Below, in pieces: positions 35,710-44,804 of a DNA stretch of 64,000 bases. The notes under the pieces are model-generated. The model was not told where the DNA came from. It searched no databases and saw only the letters and a list, made by a program, of their open reading frames with translations. The position numbers and the translations under genes are program-made. The stretch lies in the NCBI GenBank assembly GCA_003149575.1, contig QCWG01000001.1:773183-837182 (forward strand). Direction: 5' to 3'. The DNA is from Altererythrobacter sp. XM-24bin4 (GTDB lineage Bacteria; Pseudomonadota; Alphaproteobacteria; Sphingomonadales; Sphingomonadaceae). Numbering within the stretch: position 1 is the first letter of the stretch; every line of letters begins with the position of its first letter.

Positions 35710-38190
35710 ATGCAAAGTCGTAAAATTAAAGGTTCTATAACGTTTTCGGTGGCGCTTTGCCTGGCGAGCCAGGCTGGTGCACAGACAGTTGCTGAAACTG
35801 AGGATGCACAAACTGAGGAAGCGCAAGAAAACTCTGCCGCTGATCAGGCGGCGGCTACCTTCAACACGATCATCGTTACGGCCAACAAGCGCGAAGAATC
35901 GATAAACGACGTCGGGCTTGCGATTACAGCAATGAGCGGCGATTCCCTTGCGCAGCAGCGAATCGTCAGCCTTAGCGACTTGGCAAACGCTGTGCCTGGT
36001 TTGAGCTATGCCCCCTCGGCCACCCAAACACCGGTATACACATTGCGTGGTGTTGGGTTCTACGAGACGACACTTTCTGCCTATCCCACCACAAGCGTTT
36101 ATGTTGACCAAGTGCCTTTGGCATTTCCTGCGCTGAGTACTCATGCCAACTTCGACATTGAGCGAGTCGAAATCCTCAAGGGCCCACAGGGCACCCTGTT
36201 CGGTCAGAACTCGACGGGGGGGGCGATTAACTTCGTTGCTGCCAAGCCGACCGATGAGTTAGCCGCTGGCGTCGACTTGAGCTATGGTCGTTTCAATCGT
36301 TTTGACGTCAATGCCTTCGTCAGCGGGCCCATAAGCGAAACGCTACGTGCTCGTCTTGCCGTAACTGCGGCGCATGCGGATGATTGGCAATACAGCTACA
36401 CCCGTGACGATACGCTTGGGCAGGTCAATTATTTCGCGGGGCGTCTGCTTCTTGACTGGGAGCCCACAAGCCGTTTGAACTTCGAGCTGAACCTGAACGG
36501 ATGGAAGGACAAGAGCGATCCTCAAGCACCGCAATACCAAACCCTTCTGTCGCAGGCGCCAACGGCCACCGATCCGGCTCTTCGGAGCTATCCCTTTGCT
36601 CCCTTCACCGCTCGTGCGGCGGACTGGACTCCGACGGTAATCGCGAGAGAGAATGCGCCATGGACCCCCAAGACGCGACCACATGCGGACAATCGCCTGC
36701 TGCAGGGTTCGCTGCGGACAAATTGGGAGGTTGCCGACGAGATAACCGTGACTGCGATTTCTTCGTATGTCGACTATCGCCCGGACCAGGGTTTCGAGAC
36801 CGATGGAACCGCATTGTTTGTCGATGACTTCATTGTCGATCGCGGTTTTGTCCAATCGTTCAATCAAGAGCTGCGCGTATCAAATGGCGGATATGCTCCA
36901 TTCCGTTGGGTGGTTGGCGCGAATTATGAAAAAAGCCATGTCTACGAGTATCAATTGCAGACCTTCTCGCAGATCAGCACAGCTGCAATATTTGGATACA
37001 CCGGGGCCTACGTCTATACCGACCAGCGCATGCGCAATTATGCGCTCTTTGCCAATGGCGAGTACGACATAGGCGATGACTTTACGATTAAGGCAGGTGC
37101 AAGATACACAAATGCGCGCCGGACGGCTGCGACCTGCACCGGCGATCCAGGCGATGGCAGTTTCGGTGGAGTGTTCGACTCCTTGGCAAACGCCATTCAA
37201 CTTGGGTTTGTGCCAGTTGACGGCTTTACTCCGACGGGCGTACCTGTGCCGCCCATTGGCGATGGCTGTGCGCCGCTTGATAACACTACGCTCGACGGAA
37301 CGCCTGCTACATATCTGCCGGGCGAGTTCAATGATTTGCTCAAAGAAGACAATATCTCCTGGCGCGCCGGTCTGGACTACAAGCCGACACCGGAAGTGTT
37401 GTTCTATGTCAATGTGGCGAAGGGCTACAAAGCCGGCAGTTTCCCAATCGCCTCGGCCGCGACATTTGAACAATTCCTCCCCGTAACGCAGGAATCCCTA
37501 TTGTCTTATGAGGCCGGGTTCAAATATGCCTCGCCGGATGGGCGCTTCAATGCCAGCGGCGCTGCCTTCTACTATGACTATCGGGACAAGCAATTACGCG
37601 GAAAAATCGTCGATCCGATCTTTGGTGTGCTCGATGCGCTCGACAACATCCCCAAATCCCGAATGATTGGATTTGAGCTCGACTCGACTTTCACACCTGT
37701 CGAGGGCCTCACCTTTGGTCTCTCCGGTAGCATTCTCGACAGCAAGATTACCGAATTTGTCGGTCGCGATACCGCAGGGGGCGTCTTCGACTACTCGGGT
37801 TCTCTTATTCCCTACACCCCGAAATACCAGCTGAGGCTTTCGGCGGATTACGAGTGGGAAGTTGGAGATGCGGAACCGTTCATTGGGGTTGTATATTCGG
37901 TCAGGAGCGATGCCATCGCCAACATTGGTGGTGATGCAGGCTTGGTCGTCACCCCGGACTTCGCTTCATCGAAGCCAATCGGAGAAAACTTCACGATCGA
38001 TGGATACGGGTTAGTCGATCTTCGGGCAGGAGCATCGTTCAACAATGACCAATGGCGTATCATGTTGTTCGCCAAGAATGTGTTCGACAAGTACTACGTA
38101 ACCAATATTTTCACGGATTACGACACGATTGCAGCGTTTGCTGGGCAGCCTGCAACATATGGCGTAACAGTCGGTTTCAAGTTCCCGTGA
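35710..38190 (+). CDS. TonB-dependent outer-membrane receptor
   Basis: An 826-residue receptor with a signal peptide (GSITFSVALCLASQAGAQ), a plug domain (TIIVTANKREESINDVGLAITAM, RVEILKGPQGTLFGQNSTGGAINFV) and a long beta barrel ending in an aromatic residue pair (VTVGFKFP, with FKF). The plug sequence is typical of the large sphingomonad receptor family used for carbohydrates and aromatics. The ATG at 35710 with GGAGG just upstream is chosen over an earlier in-frame ATG. Its place between the upper operon and the molybdenum hydroxylase genes suggests it takes up the growth substrate. Confidence 0.94.
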   Translation: MQSRKIKGSITFSVALCLASQAGAQTVAETEDAQTEEAQENSAADQAAATFNTIIVTANKREESINDVGLAITAMSGDSLAQQRIVSLSDLANAVPGLSYAPSATQTPVYTLRGVGFYETTLSAYPTTSVYVDQVPLAFPALSTHANFDIERVEILKGPQGTLFGQNSTGGAINFVAAKPTDELAAGVDLSYGRFNRFDVNAFVSGPISETLRARLAVTAAHADDWQYSYTRDDTLGQVNYFAGRLLLDWEPTSRLNFELNLNGWKDKSDPQAPQYQTLLSQAPTATDPALRSYPFAPFTARAADWTPTVIARENAPWTPKTRPHADNRLLQGSLRTNWEVADEITVTAISSYVDYRPDQGFETDGTALFVDDFIVDRGFVQSFNQELRVSNGGYAPFRWVVGANYEKSHVYEYQLQTFSQISTAAIFGYTGAYVYTDQRMRNYALFANGEYDIGDDFTIKAGARYTNARRTAATCTGDPGDGSFGGVFDSLANAIQLGFVPVDGFTPTGVPVPPIGDGCAPLDNTTLDGTPATYLPGEFNDLLKEDNISWRAGLDYKPTPEVLFYVNVAKGYKAGSFPIASAATFEQFLPVTQESLLSYEAGFKYASPDGRFNASGAAFYYDYRDKQLRGKIVDPIFGVLDALDNIPKSRMIGFELDSTFTPVEGLTFGLSGSILDSKITEFVGRDTAGGVFDYSGSLIPYTPKYQLRLSADYEWEVGDAEPFIGVVYSVRSDAIANIGGDAGLVVTPDFASSKPIGENFTIDGYGLVDLRAGASFNNDQWRIMLFAKNVFDKYYVTNIFTDYDTIAAFAGQPATYGVTVGFKFP

Positions 38191-38241
38191 CTTGAGCATG
38201 GGGCGGGTGCATCGCCCAGCAATGTGACTAGGTGAAGATCA

Positions 38242-39096
38242 ATGAAGTTTCCTAACCTTTCCTATGCCCGCCCCAACACCCTAGCCGATGCGTTTCGACT
38301 TCTCAGCGACAATGAAGACTCACGGCCTCTAGCAGGGGGCCAGTCTTTGCTGCCGATGATGGCACTTCGCGTCGCCTCCCCCGGACTATTGGTCGACCTG
38401 CAATCGCTGGAAGACCTGATGGCCATCGAAGAGACAGATGACGGCCTGCGCATCGGGGCAATGGTTACACATGATCGTAACTCGCGATCTGACCTGATCC
38501 GACGTCGGACACCCTTGCTCTTCGAGGCGCTCGGCCATGTGGCTCACCAGGCGATTCGGAATCGGGGCACTATCGGCGGAAGTATTGCGCATGCCGACGG
38601 GGCCGCTGAGATGCCTTTGGTCGTGCTTGCGCTTGATGCGGTGATGGTTATCCAAGGGTTGCAAGGCACAAGAGATGTGCCTGCCAGCGAGTTTTTTGAG
38701 GGCTTCTACAGCACGGCTGTGAGGCAGGGCGAGCTGCTTACGCATATCGTCATTCCAGACAACCGGATGAGCTGGGCCTTCGAAGAAGTTGCCAGGCGGC
38801 CGGGGGACTTCGCTTTGGCAATGGTCGCAGTGGGTCTGGAAATGAATGGCGCCGTCTGCACTGACGCGACGATCGTTGTCGGAGGAGTTTCCGACAGACC
38901 GGTCCGCGCCGATGCAGCTTGTGACTATCTCCTAGGAAAGTCGCTCGATCGGGCCACTGCGCGAGCGGCAGCAAGCATGGCGCTCGACGGAATCAGAGTG
39001 CGTAGTGATGTTCACGCCAAGGGTGACTATCGCACGAAGCTGGTTCAGGAGTTGGTAGCGCGAGCGCTGTCCCGGGCTGGAGGGATCGATGATTGA
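38242..39096 (+). CDS. Molybdenum hydroxylase, medium FAD subunit (QorM/CoxM-like)
   Basis: A 284-residue FAD subunit of a xanthine dehydrogenase-family enzyme. The FAD-binding motifs are visible as LAGGQSLLPMMALRVASPGLLVDL and the second loop AIRNRGTIGGSIAHADGAAEMPLVVLAL. The C-terminal domain has DFALAMVAVGLEM and SRAGGI. It passes electrons from the iron-sulfur subunit to the acceptor. It overlaps the next gene by 8 bases. The order medium-small-large is that of quinoline 2-oxidoreductase (qorMSL) and CO dehydrogenase (coxMSL). Confidence 0.94.
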   Translation: MKFPNLSYARPNTLADAFRLLSDNEDSRPLAGGQSLLPMMALRVASPGLLVDLQSLEDLMAIEETDDGLRIGAMVTHDRNSRSDLIRRRTPLLFEALGHVAHQAIRNRGTIGGSIAHADGAAEMPLVVLALDAVMVIQGLQGTRDVPASEFFEGFYSTAVRQGELLTHIVIPDNRMSWAFEEVARRPGDFALAMVAVGLEMNGAVCTDATIVVGGVSDRPVRADAACDYLLGKSLDRATARAAASMALDGIRVRSDVHAKGDYRTKLVQELVARALSRAGGIDD

Positions 39097-39589
39097 GCGG
39101 GATGAGTTCCAGCTTGTAGAGCTGAATGTGAACGGGCGTCCAACGGAGATGCGCGTTCCAGCTAGAGTGAGCTTTTCGGACGCACTAAGGGACAGTTTAG
39201 GTCTCACCGGTACCAAGCAGGGGTGCGAGATTGGTGTTTGCGGATCCTGCACAATATTAGTCGATGGAATGCCGATGCGCAGCTGCCTGATGCTTGCCGT
39301 GCAGGCGCAAGGACGAAACATCGAAACAATCGAGGGGCTTGCTGAAGATGGCAAGCTTCATCCCCTGCAAAAGTCGTTCCAGCGCCACCATGGCCTCCAA
39401 TGCGGATTTTGCACCTCCGGCATCGTGCTAACTGCACTGGCGCTCCTACGTGACATACCCAGTCCGACGCGTGAGGAAGCGCGTGAGGCGATATCAGGGA
39501 ATCTGTGCCGTTGCACGGGTTACGAATCGATCATCGACGCGATCACCGATCCGGCTGCGATGGATACCGGAGACGTCGGCAATGGGTAA
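39089..39589 (+). CDS. Molybdenum hydroxylase, small [2Fe-2S] subunit (QorS/CoxS-like)
   Basis: A 166-residue subunit with two [2Fe-2S] clusters. The plant-type one is in KQGCEIGVCGSCTILVDG with a fourth Cys in MRSCLML. The C-terminal four-helix one is in LQCGFCTSGIVLTALALL and GNLCRCTGYESIIDAI. It relays electrons from molybdenum to FAD. It overlaps both neighbours by 8 bases, pointing to coupled translation and fixed stoichiometry. Confidence 0.96.
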   Translation: MIERDEFQLVELNVNGRPTEMRVPARVSFSDALRDSLGLTGTKQGCEIGVCGSCTILVDGMPMRSCLMLAVQAQGRNIETIEGLAEDGKLHPLQKSFQRHHGLQCGFCTSGIVLTALALLRDIPSPTREEAREAISGNLCRCTGYESIIDAITDPAAMDTGDVGNG

Positions 39590-41996
39590 ATCGGAGGTTC
39601 CTGAGGTTCGCCCGCGCGAGATTGGACGCTCCGTACTGCGACGCGAAGATCCCGCCGTATTAAGCGGGCGCGCAAGGTATACCGCCGATCTCAACCTTCC
39701 GGAGATGTTGCGGATCGCCATACTCCGAAGTCCATTGGCGCACGCGAGGATCCTCAGCGTAGATATTGGAGCCGCTTGCGCCCTGCCCGGGGTCCTGAAG
39801 GTGTGGACTGGTGCCGACATGCTTACCCGTTGTCCGGGGCTGATGTCGAACATGGACCTGCCGGGGTTTGTCGCCACGGCCCAGCCGATATTGGCGGATG
39901 ACGTCGTTCGATTTGTTGGCGAGGCGGTCGCGGTCGTGGTCGCAACGGACCAGGCAATTGCGGAAGACGCGCTCGAATTGATCGACGTCGACTACGAGGA
40001 ACTTCCCGTGGTGGCGGATATTGCCGGCGCGCTGGATGCTGATGCCATCGCGAATGAGAACGTTCCAAAGAATTGCGTCTATACAGGCCATCGTCGCCAG
40101 GACGACGTGGCGGAGTTATTTGCAGATGCCCACTGCGTAGTCTCCGGCAGTTTCGAAAACAATCGTGTAAGTGCTGCGCCGATGGAGCCGAGAGGTTGCA
40201 TCGCAAGTTTTGATTGGACAAGCGAACAACTGACCGTTTGGGCCGCCACGCAGATGCCGTCCTTTCTCAAGACGATGCTTTCGATCCACCTCGCCTTTTC
40301 AGAGGATCGTATCGAGGTGATCACCCCTCAGGTCGGGGGAGGATTTGGCCAGAAAGCGCATGTCCATCCAGAGGAAGTACTGGTGTGCGCGCTTGCGCTT
40401 GAACTGGGGCGGCCAATTCGTTGGATTGAAGATCGTCGCGATAACCTGTTGGCGGCGACCCATGCGAAGCATCAGATAAACAAAATGGAGATTGCGCTGG
40501 ATGAACGGGGCAGGATCCTTGCCATGCGCAACAACTCCTTTACCGATGGCGGAGCCTACAACTGTCTGCCCTGGACCCAGCTTGTCGAATCGCATGTTGG
40601 GGCGTCCACTTTGACCGGGCCGTATCGGGTCGGTGCCTTGTTCGATGAGAGCCACTCATTGGTGACCAATAAGTGTCCGATCGGTGCCTATCGCGGAGTG
40701 GGTTGGTCGGCAGGGCATATTGCCAGGGAAACCTTGATCGATCGGGCGGCGCGCAAGCTGGAAATCTCGCCGTTCGAAATCAGGCGCCGCAACCTCGTGG
40801 AGCAGGCCGACTATCCCTATACCACTCCCGCTGGTCTGGTAATCCGTGAAGGCACTTTTCTCGAGACGCTCGATCAACTCGAACGGATGGTCGACTACCC
40901 GGCTTTCAGGCAGCGACAGAAGGAAGCCCTTCGAGGCGGCAAGCTGCTCGGGCTTGGACTATGCGTATTCAACGAGGTGAGCGGCGTGGGGACAAGGGCG
41001 CTTTCGTTCCTCCATATCCCTGTGACCACGCATGATACTGCGTCGGTACGGGTTGAGCCAACCGGCAAGATCACCGTCACCACGCCGCTCGTCGCTGCCG
41101 GCCAAGGGCATCTGACAACCTTTGCGCAGATCGCCGCAGACGCCTTTGGCGTGCCGCTCGAAGATGTGACAGTTTGGGCGGGAAGTACGCGCAATACATA
41201 TGGCTTCGGCACGGTGGCCAGTCGTGGCGCGGTGTTCGGGGCAGGGACGATTGGTCGCGCTGCCGAGGCGGTCAGGGTCAAGATTCGCCGGCTTGCGGGA
41301 CATTTGCTGCAGACCGATGCCCAGAATATCTCGATTTCCGATGGCCGGGTTCATGTACTTGGCGATCCGGAACGTGGGATGCCTTTGTCGGAGCTTGCGG
41401 GCGCTGCGTACTTCGCCGACGCAACTCATCCATCCGATTTCGACCCTGCACTCGAGGCGACAGCCGCCTTCGATCCGGCGGACATCGTGCTCGCCAATGG
41501 CGGGCATGCGGCAATTGTCGAAATCGATCTACAGACCTGCATCCCGAAAGTGACAGAGATGTTTGCTGTCGAGGATTGCGGAAAAATGATCAATCCGATG
41601 ATCGTTGAGGGCCAGATCAGGGGCGGTATTGCCCAAGCAATCGGGATGACCCTGCTTGAGGAGCTGGTCCACGATTCAGATGGCCAGCTCACCACGACAA
41701 CTCTGATGGACTATCTCATGCCAACATCGGCTGATGTTCCGGACATACAGATTTCCCATCTTGAAACTCCATCCGACTTGGTGCCTGGAGGCATAAAGGG
41801 GATGGGGGAATCCGGAATGATTTCAGCGCCTGCGGCGATTGTTGGGGCGGTGAACGATGCGCTGGCCCAGCTTGGCGCATCGCTCGAAGCTTTCCCGGCA
41901 TCGCCGCAACGGATCTATGATGCATTACAGGTGGCCAGAACCGCCTCGGCACCATTTGACGGACCTGCAGAGGAGATAGAACTAGATGATCTTTAA
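39582..41996 (+). CDS. Molybdenum hydroxylase, large Mo-cofactor subunit (QorL-like)
   Basis: An 804-residue catalytic subunit of the xanthine dehydrogenase family. GRSVLRREDPAVLSGRARYTAD begins the small N-terminal domain. Cofactor-binding motifs include VITPQVGGGFGQKAHVHPEE, PIGAYRGVGWSAGHIARE and GFGTVASRGAVFGAG. The catalytic Glu is in GGIKGMGESGMISAP. The AYxCSFR active-site loop of true CO dehydrogenase is absent (AYRGVGW instead), so it is a hydroxylase of some other substrate. An N-heteroaromatic is likely from context; quinoline or a relative is my best guess. Start ATG 39582, overlapping the small subunit. Confidence 0.94.
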   Translation: MGKSEVPEVRPREIGRSVLRREDPAVLSGRARYTADLNLPEMLRIAILRSPLAHARILSVDIGAACALPGVLKVWTGADMLTRCPGLMSNMDLPGFVATAQPILADDVVRFVGEAVAVVVATDQAIAEDALELIDVDYEELPVVADIAGALDADAIANENVPKNCVYTGHRRQDDVAELFADAHCVVSGSFENNRVSAAPMEPRGCIASFDWTSEQLTVWAATQMPSFLKTMLSIHLAFSEDRIEVITPQVGGGFGQKAHVHPEEVLVCALALELGRPIRWIEDRRDNLLAATHAKHQINKMEIALDERGRILAMRNNSFTDGGAYNCLPWTQLVESHVGASTLTGPYRVGALFDESHSLVTNKCPIGAYRGVGWSAGHIARETLIDRAARKLEISPFEIRRRNLVEQADYPYTTPAGLVIREGTFLETLDQLERMVDYPAFRQRQKEALRGGKLLGLGLCVFNEVSGVGTRALSFLHIPVTTHDTASVRVEPTGKITVTTPLVAAGQGHLTTFAQIAADAFGVPLEDVTVWAGSTRNTYGFGTVASRGAVFGAGTIGRAAEAVRVKIRRLAGHLLQTDAQNISISDGRVHVLGDPERGMPLSELAGAAYFADATHPSDFDPALEATAAFDPADIVLANGGHAAIVEIDLQTCIPKVTEMFAVEDCGKMINPMIVEGQIRGGIAQAIGMTLLEELVHDSDGQLTTTTLMDYLMPTSADVPDIQISHLETPSDLVPGGIKGMGESGMISAPAAIVGAVNDALAQLGASLEAFPASPQRIYDALQVARTASAPFDGPAEEIELDDL

Positions 41997-42624
41997 GTAT
42001 GATTTTGCTCTTCCGGTACCGTCGGAGCGCGCATGGCCCGTACTGCTCGACGTCTATCGCGTCGCGCCCTGCATGCCCGGCGCGTCGATCGAATCGGGAG
42101 AAGGCGATGACTATGTGGGAAAGATCAAGGTCAAGTTAGGTCCTGTCGAAATGACTTATCGTGGAGACCTGCATTTTACGCATCGGGACAGCGACAATCA
42201 TGAAATGAAAGTCGAAGGTGCTGCAAAAGACTCCAAGGGTGGCGGTGGTGCGAAGGCCAAGGTGACACTGAAGGCGACCGATGAAGATGCAGGTAACTGC
42301 AGGATACATATCAACAGCGATTATTCGGTAAGTGGGAAAGCCGCGCAGTTCGGCAGCGGTTTGATGGAAGAAGTCGGCGAGAAGCTGATGAACGAATTCG
42401 CAGCCCGATTGGAGCGTCTCATATTGGAAGACACAGCCAGTACCGCCGCAGCTGTGCAGACGGCTGGCACGGCTTCCATGCAAACTAATCAATCGCGTGA
42501 GGACGCGGGTAGTGACGCTCTCGATATCGGAGCAGCTGCTGGCGGGGTGATGCTGCGCCGTGCGCTGCCATATTTGGCCGCGGTGGGTTTGCTGCTATTC
42601 GTTCTGTTTTACTTTTTGCGTTAG
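41986..42624 (+). CDS. CoxG-like SRPBCC protein with C-terminal anchor
   Basis: A 212-residue protein. Residues 1-145 form a CoxG/SRPBCC domain (KYDFALPVPSERAWPVLLDVYRVAPCMPGASI, YVGKIKVKLGPVEMTYRGDLHF, INSDYSVSGKAAQFGSGLMEEVGEKLMNEFA). A low-complexity linker leads to one transmembrane helix (PYLAAVGLLLFVLFYFL) at the C-terminus. CoxG anchors CO dehydrogenase to the membrane, so here it may tether the molybdenum hydroxylase. It overlaps the large-subunit gene by 11 bases. An IS5-type element is inserted exactly at its stop codon, which still reads TAG. Confidence 0.9.
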   Translation: MIFKYDFALPVPSERAWPVLLDVYRVAPCMPGASIESGEGDDYVGKIKVKLGPVEMTYRGDLHFTHRDSDNHEMKVEGAAKDSKGGGGAKAKVTLKATDEDAGNCRIHINSDYSVSGKAAQFGSGLMEEVGEKLMNEFAARLERLILEDTASTAAAVQTAGTASMQTNQSREDAGSDALDIGAAAGGVMLRRALPYLAAVGLLLFVLFYFLR

Positions 42625-43091
42625 GCTTCGTGGACAAAGGGGATCCATAGTTTGACTGAAGCAAGGGCGACGAAGCCGAGGTAGGACTCTTTGGTTTTAT
42701 CATAGCGGGTGGCGATGCGGCGCCAGTTCTTGAGCTTGTTGAACAGCCGCTCGATCAAGTTGCGCCACTTGTATTTCGCCCGGTCGTGCGGAGCGGGTTT
42801 GCGCCGGTTGATCTTGGCGGGGATGACTGCCTCGACGCCTGCGGCCTCGATCTCCTCGCGGATGGCATCGGTATCGTAGCCGCGGTCGGCCAGGAATGCC
42901 TCGATCCGGTCGCTCATCATGCGGAACAGCGGGGCGAAGCCCTGCACATCGTGGGCCTGGCCGGGCGTCAGCACGAAGCCGAGCGGGAGGCCTCTGGCAT
43001 CGCACCGGGCGTGGAGCTTGGTGGTAAAGCCTCCGCGCGACCGGCCAAGCGCCTCGCTTTGCTGAGTCCCCTTTTTATGCCGACGGCACAA
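42621..43091 (-). CDS. IS5-type transposase, 3' frame (OrfB)
   Basis: The C-terminal 156 residues. KKGTQQSEALGRSRGGFTTKLHARCD continues the OrfA sequence. The second catalytic Asp is in FLADRGYDTDAIREEI, and the Glu in KWRNLIERLFNKLKNWRRIATRYDK. The apparent N-terminal Met is probably not used. The stop codon TAA is formed with the flanking TA of the target site, overlapping the coxG stop on the other strand. Confidence 0.92.
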   Translation of the reverse strand: MCRRHKKGTQQSEALGRSRGGFTTKLHARCDARGLPLGFVLTPGQAHDVQGFAPLFRMMSDRIEAFLADRGYDTDAIREEIEAAGVEAVIPAKINRRKPAPHDRAKYKWRNLIERLFNKLKNWRRIATRYDKTKESYLGFVALASVKLWIPFVHEA

Positions 43092-43471
43092 TGATGTGCC
43101 CGGACCACGGTGCTATCGATCATGTCGGCGGCTGTATCCCGCCCCGCCAGCTCGGCCAGCGTCTCGAGCATGGCATCGAACACGCCGGTCGTAACCCATC
43201 GCCGGTAGCGCCGGAACACGCTGTTCCATTTGCCATATTCGTCCGGCAGATGCCGCCACTGCGCACCGGTCCGGGCGATCCACATCATACCTTCGAAATA
43301 GGGGCGGTTATCCTGTGCCGGTCGGCAGCCACGTCCGCGTTCAGGCGGCAAGAGCGGCCCGATCACTTCCCATTCTTCGTCCGTAACCCCAATCCGCTCG
43401 CCCAAGGCCGCCTCCAAAAGCCAGCCTTGAATCAAGGTCCGAGTCCCCAGTCAAGCTTTGTCCACGAAGCC
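42624..43471 (-). mobile_element. IS5-family insertion sequence (IS427-like group)
   Basis: An 848-bp element with perfect 16-bp terminal inverted repeats: GGCTTCGTGGACAAAG at 42624-42639 and its complement at 43456-43471. Both ends are flanked by TA (42622-42623, 43472-43473), the usual target duplication of this group. It carries one transposase split over two overlapping frames. It looks intact. Confidence 0.93.
42968..43435 (-). CDS. IS5-type transposase, 5' frame (OrfA)
   Basis: The N-terminal 155 residues of the transposase: the DUF4096-type start GVTDEEWEVIGPLLPPERGRGCRP, MMWIARTGAQWRHLPDEYGKWNSVFRRYRRW, and the first catalytic Asp in AADMIDSTVVRAHHC. Thereafter the frame becomes nonsense (KARRLAGRAEALPPSS), because the functional protein needs a frameshift into the next frame near 43070, at an A5G4 run (ATAAAAAGGGG on the coding strand). 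Confidence 0.92.
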   Translation of the reverse strand: MIQGWLLEAALGERIGVTDEEWEVIGPLLPPERGRGCRPAQDNRPYFEGMMWIARTGAQWRHLPDEYGKWNSVFRRYRRWVTTGVFDAMLETLAELAGRDTAADMIDSTVVRAHHCAVGIKRGLSKARRLAGRAEALPPSSTPGAMPEASRSASC

Positions 43472-43608
43472 TAGCTGTTTGGTCCCGTCCTTTGGTGGTG
43501 CGAGTTCGATCTAGAATGTTCAGGCTGACTTGCTAGGTTGACGTGACCCCCAGCTTTCCCCCAGCTGGGATTAGAGCCTGACCGCGTTGTGCACTGCTAC
43601 CCTACCCC
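43472..43608. other. Spacer between the two insertion sequences
   Basis: 137 bp without a coding sequence. GGTTGACGTGACCCCC and the nearby CCCAGCTTTCCCCCAGCTGGG look like the end of a further insertion element or a hairpin. This suggests layered insertions and deletions at the right side of the island. No family can be named. Confidence 0.4.
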
Positions 43609-43640
43609 GGACCATGCGGGCCTGGAGTTTTCCGTCTTTC

Positions 43641-44488
43641 TCAGGTCCGGTGGGCTGGTTTCACCGGCTGAGTTTGCCAGCAAGATCGGGGGATATTCCC
43701 GATCGCGCTGTGCGGTCGCTCTTCGTTATAATGTCTACGCCAGACCTCCAGCTTTTCGTAAGCATCTTCGAGGCTCAGGAACCAGTGAGCGTTCAGGCAT
43801 TCGCTCCGCAGCTTGCTGTTGAACGCTTCGATGAAGGCGTTATCTGTGGGCTTACCAGGGCGGGAGAAGTCCAATATCACACCGCGCTGGTAAGCCCACA
43901 GATCCATGTCCCGAGATATGAACTGGCTGCCGTTGTCGACCCTGATCGTCCTGGGGTAGCCAATCGTCCGACAGGCACGATCCAGCGTCGCAACGACATC
44001 CTCGCCCCGATAGCTGAACCGCGGATCGATCACGGGCGATAGCCGGGAGTAGGTATCCACCACCGTCAGGATACGTAGCTTCCTTCCTGTTGCCAGCTGA
44101 TCATGCACAAAATCCATCGCCCACACATCGTTGGGTCTAATCGCCATTGCCCTGGCCTCCCGCAGCTTTGCCTTCACTCGTCGCTTGGGCGTATTGTTCC
44201 TCAGTTGTAGACCCAACTCCCTGTAAAGCCTGTAGACCTTCTTCACGTTCACCTGCCATCCGTCACGGCGCAGGATGTAATACACGCGCCGGTAGCCATA
44301 GCGGACATGCATCTCGCAGATCTCCTTGATCCTCTTCTTCAAAAAGGCCGGATCGGTGCGGCGGGACTTGTAGTGATAGGTCGAACGATCAAAGTGCAGG
44401 GCTTCGCATGCCCTGCGGATCGTTACCTGCCAGTCCCGCCTAACAGCGTCGATAATCTCGCGCTTCCGAACCGGCCTCAGAGCTTTCG
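43641..44488 (-). CDS. IS3 OrfB (DDE integrase component)
   Basis: The catalytic rve domain. The frame runs back without a stop to about 44488, where OrfA ends (LRPVRKREIIDAVRR, then RRACEALHFDRSTYHYKS), so OrfAB is made by frameshifting. The DDE residues are in DVWAMDFVHDQL, TIRVDNGSQFIS and KPTDNAFIEAFNSKLRSECL. The first ATG in frame is only at 44342. The frame is intact, so the transposase may be functional. Confidence 0.93.
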
Positions 44489-44743
44489 CTTGAGAACATC
44501 CTGCAGCATCTCTCGATCAAGCATGAGATCGGCCACGATCTTCTTCAACCTCCCATTCTCGTCTTCGAGCTCGCGCAGACGGCGCATCTCCGATGGCAGC
44601 AGCCCAGCGTATTTCTTCTTCCAGTTGAAGTAGGTCGCCTGGCTGATCCCTGCCTTGCGGCAGATCTCAGCGACCGGCGTTCCCTCCTCACCCTGCTTGA
44701 TCACGAACGCCTTCTGCGCGTCCGAAAACTTCGATGCCTTCAT
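44477..44743 (-). CDS. IS3 OrfA (helix-turn-helix component)
   Basis: An 88-residue DNA-binding component. KFSDAQKAFVIKQGEEGTPVAEICRKAGISQATYFNWKKKYAG is the IS3 helix-turn-helix, followed by a leucine-zipper helix (RLRELEDENGRLKKIVADLMLDREML). The ATG at 44743 (MKASKF) is chosen over the longer frame to 44806, which crosses the terminal repeat. It joins OrfB by frameshift near its end. Confidence 0.92.
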   Translation of the reverse strand: MKASKFSDAQKAFVIKQGEEGTPVAEICRKAGISQATYFNWKKKYAGLLPSEMRRLRELEDENGRLKKIVADLMLDREMLQDVLKRKL

Positions 44744-44804
44744 GCCGTAACTCCGCGACCAGCCAAGGATGTCTACGACAGAAAACTCTACCCAAAAATG
44801 GTCC

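Larger units (their letters stand above)
43609..44804 (-). mobile_element. IS3-family insertion sequence (IS407-like)
   Basis: A 1,196-bp element. Its ends are imperfect inverted repeats beginning GGACCAT (43609 onward, and the complement ending at 44804), each followed 9-10 bases later by GAGTTTTC. It encodes an OrfA/OrfB pair. The flanking 4-mers (CCCC on the left, AATT on the right) do not match, so no target duplication is seen. This points to a deletion or recombination next to the element after insertion. Confidence 0.87.

Noticed and set aside
39582..41996. Carbon monoxide dehydrogenase (form I CoxL)
   Set aside because: Gene order and CoxG suggest it, but the AYxCSFR active-site loop is absent and the context is aromatic degradation.
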